Positions 49,146 to 60,500 of a stretch of DNA of 64,000 bases are shown here, piece by piece. The DNA comes from Cloeon dipterum (taxonomy: Eukaryota; Arthropoda; Insecta; Ephemeroptera; Baetidae), in assembly GCF_949628265.1 (NCBI RefSeq), contig NC_088790.1, positions 14,946,545-15,010,544 on the forward strand. Reading direction: 5' to 3'. Position 1 is the first letter of the stretch. Every line of letters starts with the position of its first letter. Below the pieces are notes generated by a model. It saw only the letters and a program-made list of their open reading frames with translations. It had not been told where the DNA came from and ran no database searches. The translations under genes and the position numbers were made by a program.

Positions 49146-52100
49146 ATGGATTCAGAAAGATCAGAGTTCCCTTTCCCGTTCACACCCTATACTATTCAGT
49201 CTGAATTCATGAAAAGTTTGTATTCTGCGCTAGAAAGCGGATCTCTCGCCATCATGGAGAGTCCAACTGGAACAGTAAGTTTTGCGAAATGCATTAATTA
49301 ATTATCAATTATTTAAATAGTAACGCATCATTTTATAATAATATACGTACCTTATGCATGTATGTATTTGACAAAATATATTTTGATAATTTCGGTTCAT
49401 AATTATGATTGTGTGTATTATATCTATGTATGCATGATATTAATTAGGAATCCAAATTTTTAATTTGCATATTTAGACTCCCGGTATAATCAGTTCAATT
49501 TGATTCGTAATAAAATGCGCTATTGTTTTTGAATAGGGGAAGTCAATGAGTCTCATCTGCGGAGCTGTCGCTTGGCTGAAAGATTTTGAAGCTAGAGAAC
49601 TAGAACGTTTGGAATCTTTGTCGAGTTTGCAGTCGGAAGAAAGTTCAAGTAGTGCCGATGGCGACTGGTTCAACGCTCAATCAAAGTTGATAGAGAAGAA
49701 GCAAGAGGCTGATGCTGCGAAAAAGGCTTTGAAAGACATCAGGGAGCAGCTACATGAAATTAGCCTGTACCAGAGCAAGCTGAAAAAAGCCAAGGTGAAC
49801 TTGCAGGGCTCAATTTCAATCAATTGATTTTTCAAAGGATAAAACATCATCGATATGTTTTCTAAAATCCACGATAAATTACACAGAAAGTGCAGGTCAA
49901 AAGCTCAGAGGTAATTTTCCATTTCTGATTTTTTTTGGTGCAATATTAATAAATAATAGTAGTTTTTCTACAAGTTAGAAAATTTACTTGAAATGGCAGT
50001 GACCCCCGTTTTGTTGTAGAATTACTAAAAATTTCCGTTGTTATCCTTAGGAATATGCTGAAATCAGGCATCGAGCAAAAACAATTTCAACAAACCCTGA
50101 AGTTGATGTGTCGGACTTGGAATTGCTTCTTCTTGACGGGGACGTTCCTTTGCATGAAGAAAAAGAAGATGAGCGTGAAGAAAAATCCCGCTTACCCAAA
50201 GTAAATTACAATTCATTGTATTAAAAGGTAATCCCTAAAGATCAAGTACATTTCCAGATTTTTTACTGCAGCAGGACGCATTCTCAGCTGGCTCAGTTTG
50301 TTTCTGAAATTAAAAAGAGTCCGTACGCAAAAGACCTGCGAGTGATCACCCTGGGCTCAAGACAAAATTACTGCGTCAATGAGGATGTGCTCAGTCTAAA
50401 GAGCAACAATTTGATAAATGAAAAGTATTTCAAAGTTTTTTGAAGTATTTCGCAATATTCATCTCTATGGAATTCATAGGTGCTTACAACTGCGGCAGAA
50501 TAAACCACCTTCTGGTCCCACGCCAGGAAAAAAGCAAAAGCGAGAGCATTGTCCATTTGGGTGCAACGCCAGCGGGCTTGAATCTCTTCACATGACTGCT
50601 ATGACAGAGGTGCTTGACGTTGAAGATCTGGTGAAACTGTAGGTGGAATTATTTTCTAAGGGCAATTTATTTACATTTCATAATAAGAAGTTATGTTTGT
50701 GTTTTAAATACAATTTTGTTTTAGGTTGAAAATAATTTTTCAATTACAAAGAAATATCATTTACTGGCCAAATAATGCTCGCTCAAAACAATATGCAATT
50801 CGACTGATAGAGCTATAATTTTTCCGTTTTTCCTTAAATTTTGGTCAATTTAAGTCTTTGTTTCTATATTTTGATAAGAAAATCATTACTTGAGTGGTGC
50901 ATTCCATTCTCATCCAACAATCTTTGGAAATATCAGTGATTTCATCAAAAGTTAAAATTGTCCTTATTTCAGGGGCAAGAAAGAGGGAGCTTGCCCTTAC
51001 TACAGTGCAAAAGCAAGTGTGGATGACGCGCAAGTGGTCGTTGCCCCGTACAACATTCTCCTTCTGAAAGAATCTCGAGAGGCATATGGCATTGATCTCA
51101 AAGGAAATGTGGTTATCATTGACGAGGCTCACAATTTGCTGGAAACGGAAAGCAGCATTCACTCTGTGGAAGTTTCCTTCACTCAGGTAAGGTGTCAAAA
51201 ATAAGTTCTGACTCTCCGTCTGGTTTTCCAAACGATAGATATTCAATGAAATTTTGCTAAAATCCTAAACAAATTACTGAAAATATCAGGTTAAACGCTC
51301 AGAGGATAACATGAATTTTCTAAAAAAAATTGCAGCGTTTCTGGACTTAAAAAATGACTCTGTGTGGCCATTGAAAAATTCTTTATGGTAAAATTTAAAA
51401 GTAATTAAAATTTCAGTCGAACCTTTTGTTATAAAATGGATTTTACAATTTCAGGTAAAATGTGCCCAATCTCAGCTTACTCAGTACCTTGAGAAATACA
51501 AAAGCAAGCTGAGTCCTGCCAATTTGCTCAAGGTTCGGCAGCTTCTGCAAGTTCTGGGCCGTCTCCTCTCTGTGATAGGTAATTTTGGCTGTTTATTTCT
51601 CCCAATTGGGCGAAAATTGGACATGCTTTGGCATGTCCACAGCCCAGAATGGTTAACTCCGATCAAGCAAGGTCTTTAGACTTTAGAATCCCTTGTTCTT
51701 CTCAGCCCTTCTCTGTGATTTTATGGCCACTTTGTTTATGCCTGCTTTCGGCTAAGTTTGTTAATATTTTTGAAGGATTTAACAAATTTTTATATTTTTT
51801 GTGGCCTGAAGTTTGACCATAATTGTGAATGTGCGGGCATACCCAAAAATGATGCCAGCTCTTCTCGACTCAGCTTTCCTGTAGCACAATTACAGAAGCG
51901 CGCCACCACTTTTCGCGAACTTAAATATTTTTTAAAAATTTAACTAATTTGCAGGTGACAAATCCAAGGGGGAAGCTGAGTTGGCTTTCACAATGGATGA
52001 ATTTTTGGATAAATCAGAACTGATTGATTTCAATTTGATGGAACTTGTGAGCTTTGCTGAAAGGTCAAGACTGGCTCAAAAGGTGGTTTAAAATATTTTT

Positions 52101-54696
52101 TGCCTTATTTTGTGTTAAATTAATGTTAAAACAGCTCAACGGATTCACTATTCGCTTCAATCCAACGCTAGAGTTTTCCAGCACAGCTGCTACAAGTGCC
52201 CCAGCACCCACAACTGGCTTGCAGGGTTTCCTGAGCAAACTGAACCAAAGCAAAGGTCTGTGATATTTTGGCGTTTATTTTTGAAAATAGTGTTATTTAA
52301 TACTAGTTAACTTTTATTTAAAATTTTGACCTAGCCATCATAACCATTCACATTTACTTGACCTTTCTTAAGGAATTTTCTATAAAAACGGTCATCTCGT
52401 ATAAGGACTCTTGGGAATCTGCTGGTTAGATCAAGATTTTTCAGGATTCTACTTATCAATCAAAATTCATTATTTTCAAACACAGAAAAATAGAAAAAAA
52501 TCTTCGTCGGTCAAACGACTGAAATGATAAAATTTAAAAAAGCTTATAATGCTAATCATTTTTGTGACAGTTTCATTGCTTAATTCTTGTATCATAGAGA
52601 TACATTTACGTATAAATATTTGCAATCAAATCCAAATTGTGTTTCTGATATTAGTTTTTCTTTATTAAAAAGACAGAAAATCAATTTTTGTATCTCAAAA
52701 TATATCGTTGAACTCAAAACTAATTCCATTAATTTGTTGCTTTTAAATAATGGTTTGAAGCCCAAAAAATGAAAAATGTGTCTTATGCTTTTGCATAAAT
52801 TTCAAACAAAAGTGTTCAAAATATTAATAATCTGTTATATTAAGCGCCTCTCTATTGGTCATTGAATATTCTGCATCTTGTTCCAGTCAACATGATTTAT
52901 GTATCATTATTTTATGTCAAACAAAGATTTTTTTCGACAAATTGATGATAGATTCCATTTTGAAATTCTCAGCTTCTCCAGCAATTTTGGAAGCGGTGGC
53001 AGCTAAACCAACAATATTGGAGAGCGGAGTGGGCATCAACCCAATCCTTCAAGTACTTGGTTTATTGAAGAAGTTGACGTGTCGGACTGAGTCAGGCCGC
53101 GTCGTCAGCCGACAAGGCTCTATCAAGTTCCTGCTGCTCAACCCAGGCAGCATGTTTGCAGACGTGATTGGTGAGGCTCGCGCTGTCGTGTTGGCTGGAG
53201 GAACCATGAAGCCCACCTGGGACGTGCGGCATGAACTTTTCAACGACTCTGACAGAATTGTTGAGCACTCGTTCGGCCACGTCGTTCCAGCAGAGAATAT
53301 CCTACCAATGGTGCTCAGCAGTGCTCCCAGCCCGTGCACTTTCGACTTCTCCTTCGAGTGTAGATCCAATCGTGACATGGTGAGATTTATTTTAATTTCA
53401 AATAAAACTCAAATATACAAGAAAGGATTTCCAGTGTGAAAAATAGTGCGGTTGAAATTAATTAATCAGTTGTGCTTGGCAGATAAAAGCGTTGGGCCGC
53501 ACGTTGTCGAATATCTCCGCAATTGTGCCGAATGGAATGGTTGTGTTTTTCCCTTCAAATAAATACCTGGACCAGGTGTTCAAAGTTTGGAAGGAGGAGG
53601 GCCTTGACAAGTCGATTGAGAAGCAAAAGAAGGTGAGTAAATTGGATTTCTCAAAAACTAGATCTTATTTGTATTTCAACTCCAGCTTTTTAAAGAGCCA
53701 GATGCGAGCTCACAGGTTGAGCGAGTGTTGAAAGAGTACGCGTTTTACTGCAAGCCATCGGCAGAAACAGCAGCGTTTAGGAATGGTGCCATCCTTCTCT
53801 CGGTTGTTGGTAAGAAAAGCCCTAAAAATGTAATTTGAATCATAATATTCTTTTTGTGATAGATTTCATTAAATAATCTGTTTAATTATTAAATGTCTTG
53901 TTTATCTCCAGGTGGTCGACTAAGTGAAGGCATCAATTTCTCTGATGAGCTTGGCCGTTGTGTGGTAGTAGTTGGTTTACCTTATCCAAACAGCAAGTCA
54001 GCAGAGCTTCAAGCCAAAATGGAGTACCAGAGGACCAAATTCAAATCGGTAACACCCAGTTGCTGCTTTTAGAATAATAATCTTATTTTGTTTTGTGCCC
54101 AGGTGTCTTTAGGCAAAGATCCTGGCTCTGAATATTACAACAACTTGTGCATGAAAGCGGTTAATCAGTGCATTGGAAGGGCCATTCGACACCGCAATGA
54201 CTACGCAGCCATGATTCTACTCGATAGGAGATATGAGGCGCAGCATGTCAAATCTGCTCTGCCCGGCTGGATTGAAAACAACCTGACCATTTGTAAAAAC
54301 TTTGGCTCAGCATTCAGCGCACTGAGAAAGGTACTTCATTTTTATTATTTCATTGAAAATTTTATTAAATTTCCTGATTATTGTCACAGTAAAACTTACA
54401 AAACACAATGGGATATCACATTTCAAGTCTTAAAGTCAATAAAATTATCTAATTTTTAAATTTTCATCCTTAAAAATTTACCATAATTATCATGATTTGA
54501 AATAATTTAAAGAGTGTATTTAAAAAATTACCTAGAAATATTATGAAAATTTTGTCCAAAATTTTGTATATTCTTTAAATTTGCTTATCTTACAAATAAA
54601 CCACATAATTGCTTCTCGACAAATAATATTGAGTTATTGTTTACCATTATTTTTTTGTTTCAGTTCTTTGGTGAGAAGAAAAGCAAAAGTGGTTAA
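49146..54696 (+). CDS. DDX11: ATP-dependent DNA helicase DDX11/CHL1 (iron-sulfur, XPD family)
   Basis: Family role: 5'-3' DNA helicase in sister-chromatid cohesion and replication-fork maintenance, nuclear. Exons: 49146-49274, 49537-49794, 50051-50200, 50258-50424, 50480-50638, 50973-51186, 51455-51578, 51955-52082, 52135-52255, 52973-53379, 53483-53632, 53686-53809, 53912-54048, 54103-54330, 54664-54696; 842 aa, a little shorter than the ~900-970 aa human protein. Walker A ESPTGTGKS (about 38-46) spans the exon 1/2 junction. [10 protein letters not shown] is motif Ia. The iron-sulfur cysteines fit [18 protein letters not shown] and ACPYY. The Walker B box is VVIIDEAHN (DEAH 338-341). The C-terminal lobe has [29 protein letters not shown] and the QCIGRAIRH motif VI. 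Motif I with the [10 protein letters not shown]-motif-like start identifies the first exon. All motifs are intact. The stop is 7 nt from the neighbouring gene's stop. Confidence 0.95.
49861..49920 (+). repeat. Dispersed repeat A, copy 2
   Basis: TCTAAAATCCACGATAAATT followed by a GTGCAGGTCAAAAGCTCAGA-like core, in DDX11 intron 2. Collinear with 27813-27882. Confidence 0.55.
51256..51320 (+). repeat. Dispersed repeat A, copy 3
   Basis: More diverged copy (CTAAAATCCTAAACAAATTA, then ATCAGGTTAAACGCTCAGAG) in DDX11 intron 6. Confidence 0.5.
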
Positions 54697-54703
54697 CTCA
54701 TTG

Positions 54704-56748
54704 TCAGGTCAGTTCATTGTTCTTTAAAAATACAAATATTTCTGCTTCCAACACACCAAGCATTATCTCAAACGTCCTCATCAACTTGAGTCCGCAATTT
54801 TCGGCACATTCCTTTAAAAATTGTCTCTCGCTTCTTGCAAAGAGCAAAATGGCTCGACGACCAGGCTTCAAAACGCGCACAATCTCACTCATAACGTCGG
54901 GGATGAGGGTTCTAAAGCCGTCTTTGCTGTATTTCAAGCCAAAGGGCAAATCGCACAGTATGTGGTCCACCAAATCACGCCTCAAAGGCAATTTAGTCGC
55001 GTCAGCGAGCAGAAGTAAAGTATTATTAGAAACCTTGGCCACTGCAAGCTGCGCTGGATCGTTGTCAACTCCGATTTTCACAGTCCTTAAGAGGCACTTT
55101 GCGTTTGGTATGCTTCCCTTTCCGCACATCGGGTCTAAAATAACTTCTCCGGTGCTCAGTGGTCGTTCAAAGAACCTGAGAGGGTTATAATTTCTTAACT
55201 TTTTGTTGCTGAATTTTACATTTTAAAATATTTGAATACTGATGTTTTGAAATTATTACAAAAAGCCGTAAGTGATAAGAACCAATCTTTTTTAATACTG
55301 GAAGCTTAACTTTTTACAACAAAAGTGTATTCAATTTCTCAACAAGTTTCTCAGATATATTAAAAAAAATTTAATTTTGAAACTAAAAATAATACTATTC
55401 AGTTAAATATCATCAAAAAACAAAAAGCGTGAACACCCTATATTTTTAGAATATTGTGGTAGTAAAAAAATCTCCCAATCAGCTAAATTAAAATCTCTGC
55501 AGTTCCTAGGGACAAAAATTATTTTTTCATTCCTTGAAAGTTAAATTTTAATCTTTGTGTTCGTCATTGAAAGCATTATTTTTCTACTCAAATTATTTTC
55601 ATTGCATCTGTCTTATTAAATCGTTTGTACCTGAGGTTGTCATGACTGAGGGTGAGACACATGGCCATCGCACTGGCCGTGGTGCTCCTGAGTCCAAACT
55701 GCAGTGTCCCGCTAGTTAAGGCCATTCCGACAGTCACAAAAGCGTCTGAAACGTGCACGTCGATGCTCACTTGAGCGCCCCTCGCGACAAACTCCAGGGA
55801 TTGCACGCTCAGCCGCAGACACTTGCTCAGGCTGCCTGCCAGTCTTTCTGGTTTAAAAATTTTTCTTTTGCCGCCGCTGACTTTTACGTTCAGTCTGGCT
55901 AACACTTTTTCTTCCGACTCCTCGTCCTTAAGAAGCCTCCAGTATCTTACGCTTCTCTCCCAGGGAACCTACCGCAAAAATTTGATTCAGTTATGATTAA
56001 ATTTTAAGTCATCTGGTAAATTTAATTTTATCACTTTTGAGCAAATGAAATATTGGAAATAGTGGTATATTTTCCCATTCATTATCGACTTTTTATGTGG
56101 TCAAAAGAAAGAAAATGTAATGCCTTGGTTCAAACCTTTCACCAAAATGAAACTTAAAAAACCTAATAATGCTAAATTTAAAAAATGAATGGAATCAGCA
56201 TCAATAAATAAAAGAAAACTAGTATATGTACTACCTAGAAATATCAACTTGAACGAACAAATTTTTAACAAACAACTTCTCTTGACTCAATTTTGAATTT
56301 AACTCAAGTTAAGGGTTAAGTCCTTTTTCTAATTTTCTAAATATATTATTCATAAAAAATAAAATACGCCCATTCGGCAATTATTACTCCGTTTGTTAGC
56401 ATTTTTTGCAATTGTGTAAAGGCAAGAGGGGCTGGCGTGTTTGGCTCGATTTGCTGTTTGTTGTGATAAATGAGCACAAGCACCCTTTCTGCGGTTGTCG
56501 GCCGAATATTCGCACTGCTGGTCGGCGTTTCGAAAAATATTTTCCCCTCGATCGCTTTCAAAATTTTAATTTGCTCCACTTGTAAGAGCTCTGCCTTGAC
56601 AAAGGGGTCCATTCCTCGTCCCAGCGTGCAGTAGAGGCTGACAAAGTCACCCCTGAAAATTGTAAATGAGCAATTAAATTTTTATGGTCCCCAATTTTGT
56701 GTTTTGTTCTCACTCCTGTGGCTGTGTCAGTGTATCGTGGTCAGTCAT
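54704..56748 (-). CDS. THUMPD2: THUMP domain-containing RNA guanine-N2 methyltransferase, THUMPD2-like
   Basis: Family role: SAM-dependent N2-guanosine methyltransferase; human THUMPD2 is reported to act on U6 snRNA with TRMT112. Exons on the minus strand: 56748-56714, 56652-56388, 55968-55631, 55175-54704; phases match and give 369 aa, clearly shorter than the ~500 aa human protein. The N-terminal YCTLGRGMDPFVKAEL, then IEGKIFFET and TAERVLVLIY follow the THUMPD2 pattern rather than THUMPD3. The middle exon has the THUMP-like region and FGLRSTTASAMAMCL, which precedes the catalytic domain. The Rossmann fold has motif I DPMCGKGS (about 227-234), IGVDNDP, and the catalytic motif IV as DLPFG (288-292). 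The region missing relative to human is the charged linker in the THUMP part. The start ATG begins the only frame that joins exon 2. Tail-to-tail with DDX11. Confidence 0.87.
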
Positions 56749-57493
56749 CTCTTTGTGCTGATAGGAACTGGTGGAAACCGCAACCCCTTGTGCGTTTGTT
56801 TACAAACAGCTAGAGTCTGCAGGGCTACCAATTATTTCGCAGACCGATTGAAATGAAAATTTTTTATTTAAAAAATTATAAATAGAAAAGGCAGGTGTGA
56901 AAAACTATATATTTTTCAAGCAAAAAATTATCCTATTCGACAAGGAATAAAAAATCAAAATAAATATTTCATTTCATTTTTTTAAATTTTGGGTTAAAAA
57001 TGGTTTATTAATTGTAACTATGTATGATTTGACAAATTGATTGGATGCTCATTTTTATAGTTTGAGAATGACTTAAACTTTCCTGCAAATTTGGCTCACC
57101 AAAATTATTTTTAATATTTTCACCGTTAAAGCAAAAAAAATTATGTAAATATATAAATAATATATTATGAGAGCTAATGAAACTTCCTCTGCTACGAATG
57201 AATTAAAAATATTATTGAAATTTTTGAAAATTAACTAAGTAATATTTAAAATAGTCTATATATTGTTCTTTCCACAATGAAGCTCCATGACTTGGTAGTC
57301 AGTTCAAAATCTTTAGAAACGCGAATGTCTTAAAAAATGAAAATTGTTTTGAAATTTGTGTCACGATTAAATATTTGGAATTTCAGGATTTGAATAAAAG
57401 TCATTTCCGATTTTAGAGTTGAATCTCTGCTATGTGTATATTTTAATATATCAGCTATTCATAATAAGATAATTTTCTGAGTCTGTGCGTTTT
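56749..57493. other. Spacer between the THUMPD2-like promoter and the 3' end of the Myb/SANT-like gene
   Basis: AT-rich, no supported exon. A minus-strand ATTAAA at 57447-57442, 47 bases after the Myb/SANT-like stop, is a candidate poly(A) signal. The part next to 56749 should hold the THUMPD2-like promoter, but no clear motif stands out. Confidence 0.45.
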
Positions 57494-58684
57494 TTAGTCT
57501 TGGTTCCAGGCGCCCATCCTGCGAGTCTCGAACTCAAATCGCATCCTCTCCAACTTGAATCTCTTTCGCTCCACTTTCAGTCTCTTGTACTCCACCTCGA
57601 GCAGCTCGCGCATCACTTGCAGCTTCTGCATCTGGATCTCGCGCATGTCTAGACTCTCGTCCTTGGGCTGCTCGTCCTCCACACTGGCCTCCACCTTAGG
57701 CAGGAGAAGGCAGTCATCCTCCACTCTTCCGGCTCCTTTTCCGTCGCTGAAGTCGACGGGAACGGCGTCGGCGCCCTCTCTGATCTGCACCTCTGGTTGG
57801 AGGAACAACTCGTCAGGGTCGGTCTCGTAGATTTCGTCCTGAATTGAATTTCAGAAGAAGGTATTAAAGAAGACGTTTTATTTGGGGAAAGAAGAAATTG
57901 AATTGTATTTATTGTTTCATTTATTTTTGGGACGCTAAAATACTCCCATTTCATTAAACATCTCAAATACTTTCATGCAGCAATATTCTGAAATATATAT
58001 TTAAAAAACATCATTTTACCCCTTAAAAAACACTTAACACAAGAAAATAATATTATAATTGCATTTTAAGGATAAAACCAAAAAGAATAAATATTACAGC
58101 AAATTTTTTTGATAGATTGTGGATTATGCTCAAAACTCAAGGAAAGTGTACAAAAGACGTTTTTTGTGAGCTATAAAATTTGTGTGCACCTCTTCCTCCT
58201 CATGTTGCTGGTGCTGCTGATGGATGATAAGGTTGGCGGGCGTCGGTGGGGGTTGGAGGCCGCAGTAGGCGTTAGCGCAGGCGAGGGCCTCGTCGGCTGG
58301 GCAGCGTCCAGTTCCGATCAGCGATGTCAACAGGTTGGGGTGTCTGATCTTCCTGCGGAATGAACTGACCACGTTTTCCCACTTCTTGCGTACCTCGCGC
58401 ACTGTGCGCTTCTCGCCGCAGTCGGCCCCGTTGACGGCGGCCGCGATTTCGTTCCACTTGGACATCTTGTCCGAGCTCTTGGACAGGTTGCTCATGGACG
58501 TGCGGCCCCTGCCGCCGAAGAGCACGTCCCGCCGAGCAGCCACCTCGCGCACTAGGATCTCCACCTCGGCGCTGCTGAAGTTGGACTTGCGTTGTCTGCG
58601 GAACGGCACGCCGCGCCCGCCATTGCTCGCCGCCCCCGGCTGCTGCTGATGGCCTCTGCTAATCGACAGTTGGGTGTTCAGCAT
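57494..58684 (-). CDS. Myb/SANT-like DNA-binding domain protein
   Basis: Likely a nuclear DNA-binding regulator. Coding exons on the minus strand: 58684-58190 and 57838-57494, joined in phase 0, 279 aa. Residues about 30-125 form a Myb/SANT-like (NAIF1/zeste-type) domain: RKSNFSSAEVEILVREV at its start, KMSKWNEIAAAVN in the middle and REVRKKWENVVSSFRRKIR as the third helix, with the conserved tryptophans. A glutamine/histidine run and an acidic run follow (QQHQQHEEEE, DEIYETDPDE). The C-terminus (about 215-270) is a strongly charged helix (LEVEYKRLKVERKRFKLERM) that probably forms a coiled coil. An acceptor (TTCGGATTACAG) just above the ATG and a strong donor at 60236 point to an upstream untranslated exon. 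Targets and subfamily are not recognisable. Confidence 0.82.
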
Positions 58685-58691
58685 CAAAAGT

Positions 58692-60235
58692 CTGTAATCC
58701 GAAAAAGATTTGGTAATTTCATTTTTTGTCCAATCAGGGTTTGACAATAAGGTGGACAACTAAGCTCACATAATAAAATTAATTTAGATGTTAAAATAGG
58801 AAAATAAACTATATTTTTCAATGGACGATATAAATTTTATTCTATTAAAAATTCCAATCAGACATTCAACCCTTCCAATTTAAATTAAGCATCCTGCGTC
58901 CTACATGAGAAGCCGGAAAACTGACTAAATGGCAAAATCAACAAAAACCGGTTTAGGATAATTTTACCTGTTTCCTGTTATCCTGTTTGGTTGTATTATT
59001 CCCAGGGTTGTTAATTTTAAATCAACTGCCTTTTATGTAATATTTATGTTATAAGAAATGTAATTAAGTAAGAGCTGACCAAGGGGTAAACGGGTTCGAA
59101 AGTAACCCAAGATAGGCCGACCGACTTTGTTACGCAGGATGAAAGAAGGGCGCGAAAAGAAGGCCGGCTAAATTAATGTCCGTGGCTGACGAACAACTTA
59201 GAAATTGAGGGGATACTTAACGTCATATTTAGCTGATTAGCTCAGCTATTATATCACTATACATATTAATTACAAGAATTGTCATCGGTAAAGAATCAAA
59301 TTGGAATCAATAAAAAATTACAAAGTATAAAAATAATGTAAAAAGTGAACTGAATGCCGGCGGTGCAGAGATTTCCAATACAATAAAGTTATCTTATTCG
59401 TTGAAAATGACATGTTATCCGTTCGCGGTGTTATTGGGACCCGTGTTTCAGCATTCGTGCTAGTGCAGTGCGCACCCTTCCCGGTCCTCGAACAGGGATA
59501 AAAAGAGCAAAAAAAAAGGAACAATTGGGGTGAATTTGATTAAATTGTATAATGTAAAAATTATACAATTATTTTCCATGGTCATAATAATTAAAAAATA
59601 ACTTCATTGCCTTAATTAAAAATAATCGAGCCGTGAGCTTTCAACGCTTGCAAATTTTTAGTAATTTGCTAAAAAGACGAGATAAAATTGCAAAACATTT
59701 CCATAAAATGGTTGAGAAAAACGCTGTGTTTATATTAGAACAGGTCAGGTATTTCAAACAGAAGCTCACTCAGTGTCAGCACTGAACAGGGCAAATAAAA
59801 AAAAATTAAATTTTAATGCATAAATATACAAATTAAATAATAGTTTGTATGCTCGATTAATTTTATTTTTTGACTGCATTTTATACAAAGCATCAGATTT
59901 TTTGCCCTGACAAAGTTCTTATCCTGTATCTTGAAAACAGGTTAGAGCTCTAAATTCTTATAGTACCATTTTTAAATTCAAATTTTATTCATAAAAACTG
60001 ATTCAGCTAACTCCATTTTAATATTTTTGTGTAAATATCAAATAATAATCATGTTTGCCAGCACTACCCGGAAACTAAATAATCATTTATTATTATTGTG
60101 ATTATGCCGAAATATTTGAATTGTGAATGAGGCGCGAAAAGTGGCCCGGGACTGCGGCGTCCGGGGGCGCTAATTGCGGCGGGCGCGTGACATTAAACGC
60201 AATGGTCGTGGCGTTGGGAACTGCTCTCGCACTCA
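58692..60235 (-). other. Probable 5' UTR intron of the Myb/SANT-like gene
   Basis: Bounded by the donor CACAG|GTGAGTGCG at 60236/60235 and the acceptor just above 58684. No coding exon was seen in it. Contains a GC-richer patch at 59.08-59.5 kb with no recognised feature. Confidence 0.45.
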
Positions 60236-60500
60236 CCTGTGCCAGCGAGCGTGGCTAGGCTGGGCCGCGTTGATGCTGCACACAAGACACACGACGATCC
60301 GGCGGCGACGGGGATGCACTATGTTACCTAATTCCAGGCACACGGCTAATGCTAATGGATCAATTTTTATATCGCCGCGCGTCTGCTGTAGCCCTTTTGT
60401 GAGAAGAAGCAGAGAGCTTGCACATTTCCCCTAGAATGGTGTTTTAGTGCTCGTGTGCTGAGTCTCTCCCTGCTGCTTTTCCCTTAGTGTGTGTCTGCTC
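60236..60500 (-). other. Probable untranslated first exon and promoter area of the Myb/SANT-like gene
   Basis: GC-rich sequence on the minus strand ending at a near-perfect donor (GCACAG|GTGAGT) at 60236. The right-hand limit is a guess; no transcription start motif was identified. Confidence 0.4.

Noticed and set aside
54717..55190. Plus-strand open frame of 157 codons after DDX11
   Set aside because: It is the antisense of the THUMPD2-like catalytic exon and has no splice link to DDX11, which already ends with a stop at 54696.
59075..59125. GGGTTCGAAAG as a tRNA B-box
   Set aside because: No A-box at the right distance and no cloverleaf can be folded. No other tRNA candidate was found in the window.
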